Positions 33,093 to 40,564 of a stretch of DNA of 64,000 nucleotides are shown one piece after another; within the stretch, counting starts at the first letter, position 1, and each line of letters opens with the position of its first letter. The notes under the pieces were generated by a model. It searched no databases. It worked only from the letters and a program-made list of their open reading frames with translations, and was not told where the DNA came from. The stretch comes from Streptomyces sp. NBC_01235. Its GTDB lineage: Bacteria; Actinomycetota; Actinomycetes; Streptomycetales; Streptomycetaceae. The translations under genes were made by a program, and so were the position numbers. Location of the stretch: NCBI RefSeq assembly GCF_035989285.1, contig NZ_CP108513.1, forward strand, positions 1,984,001 through 2,048,000, written 5' to 3'.

Positions 33093-34126
33093 TGAGTGCC
33101 GAACTGATCGCCGCCGTACGCGACCGGGACACCGCACGGGTCACCGGCCTGCTCGCGGCCGGCGCCGACGCGAGCCACCGCGAGTCCGACACCGGCCTGA
33201 CCGCCCTGATGATCGCGGCGGGCCAGGCGGACGCCGCCACGGTCCGTGCCCTGATCGACGGCGGCGCCGATGTGCTGACCGCCGACAGCCGGGCCGGCGC
33301 GACCGCGCTGCACAAGGCCTGCCAGGGCGGCAGCCTCGAGGTGGTGAAGGCGCTCGTCGAGGCCGGTTCCTTCGTGGACGCGGTGGCGCCCACCACCGGG
33401 CACACCGCCCTGATGGACGCCCTGTGGTACAAGTACCCGGACATCGCCGAGTACTTGCTGGCCCGGGGCACCGCGCTACAGGTCTACACGCACTACGGCT
33501 TCTCGCTCGAGCAGCACTTCGCGTACGAGCTGAACGTCAACACGTTCGGCAAGGACAAGCTGCTCAAGGCCGAGGAGCACCTCAACGCCCGCCGAGCCGG
33601 TGACGAGCGTGCGGTGGCCGAGCAGGAGCTGATGGCGGCAACCGCGGAGGGCGACACCGAGCGGGTGCGCAAGCTGCTCGCCGCCGGCGCCGCGGTCGAC
33701 GAGCGCTCCCCCAACCTGAGCGGCTTCAACGACAGTCACACCCCGCTGCTCGTGGCCTGCCGCGACGGGCACGACGAAATCGTGCGGCTGCTGCTCGCGG
33801 CCGGTGCGGACGTGAACGCCGTCGAGCCCACCTTCGGCGCCGTGCCGCTGCACAAGGCCGTCTACAACGGGCACGCCGGCATCACCGCCGACCTGGTCCG
33901 CCAGGACGGCATCGACCTCGACTTCCAGGGCGCGACCAACGGCTACAGCCCGCTGCACGACGCGCTGTGGCACGGCTACGAGGACTGCGCACGCACGCTC
34001 GTCCAGGCCGGCGCCCGGCTCGACCTCATCGGCCACGACGGCAAGACGCCGCTCGACCTCGCCGCCGAGGTCTTCGGTGCCGACACCGCGCTCACCGAGC
34101 TGATCCGCTCGCGCGGCGCCCGCTGA
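33092..34126 (+). CDS. Ankyrin-repeat protein
   Basis: 344 residues, almost all ankyrin repeats. Examples: DTGLTALMIAAGQADAATVR, AGATALHKACQGGSLEVVKA, SHTPLLVACRDGHDEIVRLL and GYSPLHDALWHGYEDCARTL. A non-repeat insert (residues 130-175) divides the repeats into two blocks. Ankyrin domains bind proteins; no enzymatic part is present and there is no signal peptide. It is coupled to the NTF2 gene before it. A scaffold role for the operon's enzymes is possible but only inferred. Confidence 0.87.
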   Translation: MSAELIAAVRDRDTARVTGLLAAGADASHRESDTGLTALMIAAGQADAATVRALIDGGADVLTADSRAGATALHKACQGGSLEVVKALVEAGSFVDAVAPTTGHTALMDALWYKYPDIAEYLLARGTALQVYTHYGFSLEQHFAYELNVNTFGKDKLLKAEEHLNARRAGDERAVAEQELMAATAEGDTERVRKLLAAGAAVDERSPNLSGFNDSHTPLLVACRDGHDEIVRLLLAAGADVNAVEPTFGAVPLHKAVYNGHAGITADLVRQDGIDLDFQGATNGYSPLHDALWHGYEDCARTLVQAGARLDLIGHDGKTPLDLAAEVFGADTALTELIRSRGAR

Positions 34127-34176
34127 CCGCTCAGCCCTCAACACCCAACAGCCAGCCACAGACGCGGAGTTGAAGC

Positions 34177-34485
34177 ATGCTGTTCTACGTCCAGATGAAG
34201 TGGAAGCACGAAGGACGCATCACCCTCGACGAGCTGTGGGAGCTCGAGCAGGACGAGGCGGCGCACGCCCAGGAGACGGTGGACTCCGGCTTCTGCGTGG
34301 GCATCTGGAAGGTCGCCGCGCAGAAGCGGGTCATCGCCATCATCGACTCACCGGACGCCGAGGAGCTCGACCGCACCGCTCTGGGCCGGCTCCCCATGCG
34401 GGAGTACCTGGAGTTCGAGACCGTCTGGCCGCTGCGCGACTACCTCGGCTTCGCCGAGGACGTCAAGCAGCGCTACAAGGTCTGA
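34177..34485 (+). CDS. Muconolactone-isomerase-like protein, second copy
   Basis: 102 residues. Same ferredoxin-like family as the protein at 22467-22763: MLFYVQMKWKHEGRIT, then QDEAAHAQETVDSGFCVGIW and the C-terminal LPMREYLEFETVWPLRDYLG. The catalytic ability is uncertain. It sits between the ankyrin and SDR genes with a ribosome binding site (GGAG) about ten bases before the ATG. Confidence 0.8.
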   Translation: MLFYVQMKWKHEGRITLDELWELEQDEAAHAQETVDSGFCVGIWKVAAQKRVIAIIDSPDAEELDRTALGRLPMREYLEFETVWPLRDYLGFAEDVKQRYKV

Positions 34486-34507
34486 CCACGGCGAGGAGTC
34501 CGAGTTC

Positions 34508-35203
34508 GTGAACCGGGAACTGGGCCGCACCGCCCTCGTCACGGGCGCCAGTCGCGGCATCGGTCTCGAGACCGTCCGCCAGCTGGATCTGGCCGGCCTC
34601 GACGTCGTGCTGGCCGCGCGTGATGTCGCGCGCGGCCGGGCCGCCGCGCGCTCGCTCGGCAGCCCGCGCATCCGAGTGGAGGAGCTGGATGTCACCGATG
34701 CCAAGAGCGTCGCGGACTGCTCCCGGCGGCTGGCCGACGACGGCGTCGACATCGACGTCCTGGTCAACAACGCCGGGATCTACCCGACCGACTCGTTCTT
34801 CTCGCTCGACGAGGACACCATGCGCCAGGCCCTGGACGTGAACCTCATGGGGGCGTTCCACGCCTGCCAGGCGTTCTGTCCCGGTATGGCGCGGCGCGGC
34901 TACGGCCGGGTGGTGAACGTGTCCTCCGGGCTCGGCGCCCTCACCGAGAACGTGCCGTCCCCGGCCGCGTACGGCATCTCCAAGGCCGCGCTCAACGCGC
35001 TGACCCTGGTGGTGTCCGCAGCGGTGCCGGGGACCGTCAAGGTCAACGCGGTCTGTCCGGGCTGGGTCCGGACCGACATGGGGGGCCGTGGGGCACCGAC
35101 CGGTGTCGAGCAGGGGGCCGACACGGTGACCTGGCTGGCGCGCCTGCCGGACTCCGGGCCCACCGGGGGGTTCTTCCGCAACCGCAGAAAGATCGACTGG
35201 TGA
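34508..35203 (+). CDS. SDR-family oxidoreductase
   Basis: 231 residues, classical short-chain dehydrogenase. NAD(P)-binding motif TGASRGIGLE near residue 13, NNAG in VLVNNAGIYPTD, catalytic Ser in VVNVSSGLGAL and the YGISK active-site pair. The substrate is likely a small ketone or alcohol. It starts at a GTG with GGCGAGGAG upstream and overlaps the next gene (GTGA at 35200). Confidence 0.9.
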   Translation: MNRELGRTALVTGASRGIGLETVRQLDLAGLDVVLAARDVARGRAAARSLGSPRIRVEELDVTDAKSVADCSRRLADDGVDIDVLVNNAGIYPTDSFFSLDEDTMRQALDVNLMGAFHACQAFCPGMARRGYGRVVNVSSGLGALTENVPSPAAYGISKAALNALTLVVSAAVPGTVKVNAVCPGWVRTDMGGRGAPTGVEQGADTVTWLARLPDSGPTGGFFRNRRKIDW

Positions 35204-35661
35204 GCGCGGCCCGGGTCGTCGCGGTGGTGGCGGCGGTGGTCGTTCTCGCCTTCGCCGTGACGGTCATGGCCAGCGACTATGCGCGTGCCGCGGCGCGGGA
35301 GGCCGTCCGCGACACCTCCGACGAGCACGACGGCGGCCCTGGCCGCGCTGGCCCCTGCCGTGCGCGGCTACATCGACGCTGTCGACTCCCGGGACGTGAA
35401 CGCCCTGGTCACGGTCTTCGCACCGCAGGCGACCGTCGACGACACCGGGCGCAGCTTCCGCGGCCGCGCGGCGATCAGGGACTGGGTCGGCGACGAGGTG
35501 ATCGGCGGCCGGCTCACCGTCCTGCGCACCACGCCCGGCCCCGAAGGCCCCACCATGATGCTGCACTTCGCCCCCGCGGGGTTCATGGCCGGTTTCCGGG
35601 CCCGCTGCACGTTCGACGTCGACCACGACGTGATCACCCGGATCACCTGCGCTACGCCTGA
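35200..35661 (+). pseudogene. NTF2-like protein with two compensating frameshifts
   Basis: The GTG at 35200 overlaps the SDR stop and starts a membrane anchor (VVAVVAAVVVLAFAVTVMAS). Near 35330 the coding sense changes frame to an NTF2 domain (GYIDAVDSRDVNALVTVFAP, then GRAAIRDWVGDEVIGGRLTV). Near 35655 it returns to the first frame to end with LRYA and a stop, mirroring the LQYA end of the neighbouring paralogue. Either two one-base indels have damaged the gene, or the sequence contains two errors. Its domain is clearly a sister of the next protein. Confidence 0.7.
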
Positions 35662-35687
35662 CCCGCCATCACCCCGAGGAGACCGCC

Positions 35688-36188
35688 GTGCCGTACCGCC
35701 CCCTGATGTCCGCTCTCGCGCTGGCCGCCCTGCTGCTGGCCGGCTGCTCCGAGGGCTCCGAGCAGGCCGGCAGTCCGCCGGGTGCCACGCAGCAGGTGGT
35801 GACACCGGATCCGACGGCGGGGACGGCCGAGCAGGTCCCCGACGACACCGTGAACGAGGACCGGAAGGACACGGCAGTGGACCCCGCTGCCCAGGCCTAC
35901 GTCGACGCCGTGGCCGCCAAGGACCTCGACGCGCTGGTGGACGCGTTCCATTCCGATGCCCAACTCATCGATGTGGGACGGGAGTTCACCGGTCACGGCG
36001 AGATCCGCGACTGGGCCCGCGACGAGGTCATCGGCGGCCGGCTCACCGTCTTGAAGAACACGCCCAAGAGCAACGGCACGACGCTGCTCGTGCGCTTCGC
36101 CCCCGGCGGCACCGGCGGATTCGAGGCCAACTACGAGTTCGACGTCCGCGACGGCCGGATAGCCAGGCTCAATCTGCAGTACGCCTGA
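35688..36188 (+). CDS. NTF2-like lipoprotein
   Basis: 166 residues. Signal peptide with lipobox LLLAGC (Cys near residue 20), a Ser/Pro/Thr-rich linker, then an NTF2-like domain from residue 65 (AYVDAVAAKDLDALVDAFHS, GHGEIRDWARDEVIGGRLTV). The protein is predicted to sit on the outer face of the membrane. GAGGAG precedes the GTG start. The sister gene just upstream has a plain membrane anchor instead. Extracellular NTF2 domains are unusual; binding of a small exported molecule is a guess. Confidence 0.85.
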   Translation: MPYRPLMSALALAALLLAGCSEGSEQAGSPPGATQQVVTPDPTAGTAEQVPDDTVNEDRKDTAVDPAAQAYVDAVAAKDLDALVDAFHSDAQLIDVGREFTGHGEIRDWARDEVIGGRLTVLKNTPKSNGTTLLVRFAPGGTGGFEANYEFDVRDGRIARLNLQYA

Positions 36189-36239
36189 CCGCGCCTTCGC
36201 GCCCTGCTTTCCGTCCTCTTCCCAAGGAGTGGCTCTCCC

Positions 36240-37490
36240 ATGAGTACCGCCACCGCATCGGGGCCCGGCGAGACCCGCAACAAACTCGCCCTGGGCGCCC
36301 TCGGCCTGGGCGCCTTCGCCATCGGCACCGCCGAACTGGTCATCGTCGGCGTCCTCAATCTCATCGCCGACGATCTGGACGTCTCACTGAGCACCGCGGG
36401 CCTGCTGGTCACCGCGTACGCGCTCGGCATCTCCATCGGCGGCCCGATCGTCACGGCGGCGACCATCAAGGTGCAGCGCCACACGCTCCTGTGCGCGGCG
36501 CTCGTCGTCTTCGTCCTGGGCAACCTGGCCGCGGTCTTCGCCGGGGTCTTCGGCCTGCTGGTCGTCGCGCGCGTGCTCTGCGGCGCGCTGCACGGCCTGT
36601 TCCTCGGCGCAGCTTCCGCCGTCGCCACCGGTCTGGTCGCCCCCGAGCACCGGGGCCAGGCCGTCGGCCTGGTCTTCGGCGGCATCTCCGTGTCGACCGT
36701 GTTCGGGGTGCCGCTCGGCACCCTGCTGGGCCAGAAGCTCGGCTGGCAGGCCACGTTCGCCGGGGTGGTCGTCCTCGGGGTCGTCGCCCTCGTCGTGATC
36801 ATGATCTGGGTGCCGGCCGTCAGGAGCAGTGGCTCAGGCGGTCTCGGCGCCCAGGCCCAGCACGCCTTCCACCCCCGGGTGCTGGCCATGCTGGCGGCCC
36901 AAGTACTGCTCATGGGCTCGCAGTTCATTGCCTTCACGTATCTGGCGGCGTTCCTGGAGGACGTCACCGGCATCGACGGCGCCATGGTGAGCGTCTTCCT
37001 GATGATCTTCGGTGTGTTCAGTGCGATCGGTACGTTCGCGGGCGGTCGGTTCGCCGATGTCAACGCCTCGCGGACGCTGCTCGTGGGCAACGCCGTCCTG
37101 ATCGTGGGCCTGCTCGGTCTGTACGTCTTCCGGGAGAGCCGGCCGATGGTCGGTGTGGCCCTGGCCCTCTGGGGCGTCGTCGGTTTCGGTGTCACCCCGG
37201 CGCTCCAGCTGCGCGTCATCTCGCTGGCCGGGGAGGGCGCCGACCTGGCCGCCACGCTGGGCGCGTCCGCCGCGAACGTGGGGGTCGCCTCGGGCGCCGC
37301 GGTCGGCGGCTGGGCCCTGGCCTCCTTCGGTATCGAGGACGTCCCGCTGACCGCGCTGGTCTTCGCGGTCGTCGCGCTGCCCGCGGTATGGGCCACCCGG
37401 TTCCTCAAGGTGCCTGCCGTCCAGGCCCCGGTGACCGGCTCCGTGACGGTTGAGGCGAGCGACAACACGCCTGTCTCCACCGGCAGTTGA
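36240..37490 (+). CDS. DHA1-type MFS transporter (AraJ/YdhP-like)
   Basis: 416 residues, twelve predicted helices. Start LGAFAIGTAELVIVGVLNLI, loop VSLSTAGLLVTAYALGISIG, and motif C-like VSTVFGVPLGTLLGQKLGW are typical of AraJ/YdhP sugar or drug efflux proteins. AAGGAG lies before the ATG. Final gene of the NTF2-ankyrin-SDR operon, closed by a strong hairpin; probably exports the operon's product. Confidence 0.9.
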   Translation: MSTATASGPGETRNKLALGALGLGAFAIGTAELVIVGVLNLIADDLDVSLSTAGLLVTAYALGISIGGPIVTAATIKVQRHTLLCAALVVFVLGNLAAVFAGVFGLLVVARVLCGALHGLFLGAASAVATGLVAPEHRGQAVGLVFGGISVSTVFGVPLGTLLGQKLGWQATFAGVVVLGVVALVVIMIWVPAVRSSGSGGLGAQAQHAFHPRVLAMLAAQVLLMGSQFIAFTYLAAFLEDVTGIDGAMVSVFLMIFGVFSAIGTFAGGRFADVNASRTLLVGNAVLIVGLLGLYVFRESRPMVGVALALWGVVGFGVTPALQLRVISLAGEGADLAATLGASAANVGVASGAAVGGWALASFGIEDVPLTALVFAVVALPAVWATRFLKVPAVQAPVTGSVTVEASDNTPVSTGS

Positions 37491-37515
37491 ACCGAGCCGC
37501 CACCGGCGGCGAAGT

Positions 37516-37551
37516 CCGTTGCCGCGGCGTTCTCGGGCGCCGCGGCAACGG
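37516..37551. terminator. Perfect 14-bp bidirectional terminator
   Basis: CCGTTGCCGCGGCG (37516-37529) pairs fully with CGCCGCGGCAACGG (37538-37551) around an eight-base loop. It separates the convergent ends of the MFS gene and the beta-propeller pseudogene. Confidence 0.8.
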
Positions 37552-37561
37552 GCTCGGTCGT

Positions 37562-38548
37562 TCAGATGCCGCTCACCTTGGCCACCGAGAACGGCAGGTC
37601 GAGGGTGGCGGAACCGAACTGTGAGCGCAGCAGGTGCAGGGATCCGCCCATGCGCAGGAGCGCCGTCGGGTGTTCGAGGGCCGGGTCGGTGAGGTGGCTC
37701 GTGACGGTCGCGGACGTGCGGTCCGCGGAGAGCGTGAGCCGGGTGATGGCGTCCGAGCCGAACTGGACGGCCCACAGCTGGGTCCTTCTCCCAGAGCAGG
37801 CCGTCGGCGGAGACGGGGCTGCCGCCGGCCACCGTCAGCTTGCGGATGCCGCCGGTGGCGGGCTCGAGCCGGAACAGGTCGCCGGAGGCCATGTCAGCGG
37901 TGATCAGGTAGGTGCCGGTCGCGTCCGATTCCGCCGTTCAGGGTGATGGCGCCCTCCGGGTGCGGGGCGATGACGCCGTTCAGGTCGAACCCGGTGGCCA
38001 GGGTGGTGGTGCCGCCCGAGGCGATGGAGTCCTCGATGGTGGTGGCGGGCAGGCGGTGGACGAGCTGGAGGAGCGAGTCGGTGACGTACCCGGTGCCGTC
38101 GGGCGTCAGGTCGATGTCTTCGAGCAGCGACGCGCCGGGGGCCGGGCCGACGAAGCGGACCAGGCGCGTGGCGTTCGCCGTGTCGTACACGTCACCCCGT
38201 TCGCGTCGTTGACCCAGAGCCGGCCGTGCCGGTCGACCTCGGTGCCCATGGCCTGGGTCCGTCCGTCCGTTCCCGAGGGCAAGAAGAACGGTGGCCTGCG
38301 TCTGGCCGGCGCGTGCGCGGTAGACCGCTCCGGTGGAGAACGAGGTGACGTAGAGGTCGCCGGTTCTCGGGTCGGTGGCCATGCTCTGCGGACAGGCCTG
38401 GTTGCCGGGCAGCGATGGCCCGGGCGACGGTCAGGGCCTGGGCGTCCGCGCGGGCGCCGGTGGCCGGTGCCGTGATCCCGACGGCGAGTGCACAGGCGAG
38501 GGCGAGCGCGCAGGCGGTGAACCCTCGGCGGGCAGGGGTGAGCTCCAT
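37562..38548 (-). pseudogene. Secreted SMP-30/NHL-like beta-propeller, many frameshifts
   Basis: Begins with a good signal peptide at 38548 (MELTPARRGFTACALALACA) and ends with LDLPFSVAKVSGI. Between these, propeller-like pieces occur in alternating frames: MATDPRTGDLYVTSFSTGAV, VDRHGRLWVNDANGV, SLLEDIDLTPDGTGYVTDSL, MASGDLFRLEPATGGIRKLT and LWAVQFGSDAITRLTLSADR. At least five frame changes are needed (about 38400, 38300, 38190, 37930 and 37795). Put together they give a secreted SMP-30/gluconolactonase-like protein. The gene is either dead or in a stretch of poor sequence quality. Confidence 0.7.
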
Positions 38549-38798
38549 GGGTCCTCTTTTCGGAACGACGCGCCCGCCGGGCGTGCCCCGGCTGGCGTCG
38601 AGGACCATATGGCTGGATCCGGACCCGAGTGGGTGCCCTCAAGGAGCCCCTCATGGTCAACGGATCGAAGAGGAACGAGGTCGACTGCCCTGTCAGGGAG
38701 GGCAGTCGAGCCCGGGATCACCCATGGGAAGACGGCGACTTCCGTACGTGATGGACGACGTTCCGCATGGTGGGGAGGGTTCCGCTTCGGCCACCGCG
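38549..38798. other. Spacer with terminator of the large minus-strand array
   Basis: Contains TCGACTGCCCT (38681-38691) pairing perfectly with AGGGCAGTCGA (38699-38709) over a seven-base loop. It is about 90 bp past the antiporter stop and probably terminates the long minus-strand operon. The part nearer to 38548 should contain the promoter of the beta-propeller pseudogene. No gene seen. Confidence 0.6.
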
Positions 38799-40046
38799 TC
38801 AGTCGGACGCCGCGGCCGAGGGCTCCGGCTCGGCCGGCCGGGGCGCCACGGACCGCCGTCCGGGAGTCACCCCGGGGTACTCCTTGCCGCGCCACAGGGT
38901 GATCCGCTGCGCGATCGGCTCCGTGAAGCGGGCCGCCAGGGGGCCCAGGACGACGAGCAGCAGGACGTACGCGGTGGCCATCGGGCCGAGGGAGGGATCG
39001 ACCGCGCCGGCGGAGACCGCGAGTCCGGCGATGACGATGGAGAACTCGCCCCGCGCGACCAGGGCGCCGCCGGCCCGCCACCTGCCCCGCACTGCGATGC
39101 CGGAGCGCCGGGCCGCCCAGTACCCGGTGCCGATCTTCGTCAGCAGGGTGAGCACCGCCAGCACGAACGCGGGCGCCAGCACCGACGGGATGGTGCTGGG
39201 GTCGGTGCTCAGGCCGAAGAACACGAAGAACACCGCGGCGAACAGGTCCCGCAGCGGCATCAGCAGATGGTGGGTGTTCTCGGCCACCTCGCCGGACAGG
39301 GCGATCCCCACGAGGAACGCGCCCACCGCCGCCGAGACCTGCAGCTGCTGGGCGACCCCGGCGACGAGCAGCGTCGTGCCCAGGACGACGAGCAGCAGCT
39401 TCTCCGGGTCGTCGCTGGACACGAAGCGCGAGATGACCCGCCCGTAGCGCACCGCGACGAGCAGGACGGTGCCGACCGCGACGAGCGCGATGCCGAGCGT
39501 CAGGCCGCCCGCCAGCCAGCCCGAACCGGCCAGCACCGCCGTCAGGATGGGCAGGTAGAGCGCCATGGCGAGGTCTTCGAGGACGAGGATGCTGAGGATG
39601 ACCGGGCTCTCCCGGTTGCCGAGCCGGCCCAGGTCGCCGAGCACCTTGGCGATGACGCCGGACGAGGAGACCCAGGTGACGCCGGCGAGCACCACGGCGG
39701 CCACCGGCCCCCAGCCGAGCAGCAGCGCGGCGGCGGCTCCGGGGATCGCGTTGAGCAGGAAGTCGACGCCTCCCGCAGGGGCGTGGGTCTTGAGGTGGCC
39801 CACGAGGTCGCCCGCTGTGTACTCCAGGCCGAGCATCAACAGCAGCAGGACGACGCCGATATCGGCGCCGACCTCGATGAACTCCTCGCTGCCGCCCAGC
39901 GGGACGATGCCGCCCGCGCCGAACAGGAGTCCTGCCAGCAGGTAGAGCGGGATCGGCGAGAACTTGAGCCGTACGGCGAAGCGGCCGAGCAGGCCGAGCG
40001 CGAGGACGACCGCACCGAACTCGATCAGAAAGGCCGCGGAGTGCAC
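38799..40046 (-). CDS. CPA2-type K+(Na+)/H+ antiporter, KhtU/KefB-like
   Basis: 415 residues and about twelve membrane helices (FLIEFGAVVLALGLLGRFAV, LYLLAGLLFGAGGIVPLGG, IGVVLLLLMLGLEYTAGDL). A cation:proton antiporter-2 family protein. It lacks its own TrkA domain; that is supplied by the small protein encoded just before it, as in the KhtT-KhtU pair of Bacillus. Start chosen at the GTG five bases after the upstream stop; a TTG at 40064 is possible. Such antiporters lower cytoplasmic K+ and pH; KefB/KefC relatives protect against methylglyoxal. Last gene of the array. Confidence 0.87.
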   Translation of the reverse strand: MHSAAFLIEFGAVVLALGLLGRFAVRLKFSPIPLYLLAGLLFGAGGIVPLGGSEEFIEVGADIGVVLLLLMLGLEYTAGDLVGHLKTHAPAGGVDFLLNAIPGAAAALLLGWGPVAAVVLAGVTWVSSSGVIAKVLGDLGRLGNRESPVILSILVLEDLAMALYLPILTAVLAGSGWLAGGLTLGIALVAVGTVLLVAVRYGRVISRFVSSDDPEKLLLVVLGTTLLVAGVAQQLQVSAAVGAFLVGIALSGEVAENTHHLLMPLRDLFAAVFFVFFGLSTDPSTIPSVLAPAFVLAVLTLLTKIGTGYWAARRSGIAVRGRWRAGGALVARGEFSIVIAGLAVSAGAVDPSLGPMATAYVLLLVVLGPLAARFTEPIAQRITLWRGKEYPGVTPGRRSVAPRPAEPEPSAAASD

Positions 40047-40050
40047 GTGA

Positions 40051-40536
40051 TCAGCCCCGCTCAAGGATCTCGTGGGCGCCGTCCACGCCTTCCCGGGTGC
40101 CGATGACGATCACGATGTCGCCGCCGTGCAGGCGGAAGTCGGGTCCTGGCGAGGGGATCGCGTGGGACCGGCGCATGACGGCGACGATGGAGGCCCCGGT
40201 GTCGGTGCGCATCCTCGTCTCCCCCAGGGTGCGCCCGTTCCAGTAGGAGGTGCCGGTGATGGTGACCTGCTCGGCGAGGAGCCCGAAGTCGCTGGTGTGC
40301 AGCAGATTCGGGTTGTTGTGGCTGGGCAGCAGGGCGTCGGCGAGGGACAGGGCCTCCGCGCCGGTCAGCGGCAGCGAGAGGCCGCAGGAGTCCGGGTCGT
40401 CGTCGTGGTGCACGTTCAGGGTGCGGCTGCGGTCGCGGTGCGCGATCACCGACAGCGTGTCGTGGCGCCGCGTGGTGAGCTCGTACTGCACCCCGATGCC
40501 GGGCAACGGGGTGGTCCTCAGACGGGGAGCAGGCAT
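40051..40536 (-). CDS. TrkA-C regulatory subunit of the antiporter, KhtT-like
   Basis: 161 residues. The second half is a TrkA_C domain (VTITGTSYWNGRTLGETRMR, IVAVMRRSHAIPSPGPDFRL, HGGDIVIVIGTREGVDGAHE), the ligand-binding module that controls K+ transport. The N-terminal half matches the domain found in KhtT-like subunits. GGAGGG precedes the ATG. It ends directly in front of the antiporter gene, forming a two-gene transport unit at the end of the alpha-glucan array. Confidence 0.87.
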   Translation of the reverse strand: MPAPRLRTTPLPGIGVQYELTTRRHDTLSVIAHRDRSRTLNVHHDDDPDSCGLSLPLTGAEALSLADALLPSHNNPNLLHTSDFGLLAEQVTITGTSYWNGRTLGETRMRTDTGASIVAVMRRSHAIPSPGPDFRLHGGDIVIVIGTREGVDGAHEILERG

Positions 40537-40564
40537 GGTGTCCCTCCTTGGGCTGCGGGATGCG

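Noticed and set aside
35279..37453. A 724-residue plus-strand frame starting in the NTF2-like gene
   Set aside because: Only its first third matches a protein family; the remainder is an out-of-frame reading of the lipoprotein and MFS genes.
22394..37490. A polyketide tailoring cluster
   Set aside because: SnoaL-like, cupin and oxidoreductase genes are present, but no ketosynthase, carrier protein or other core biosynthetic gene lies in the window.
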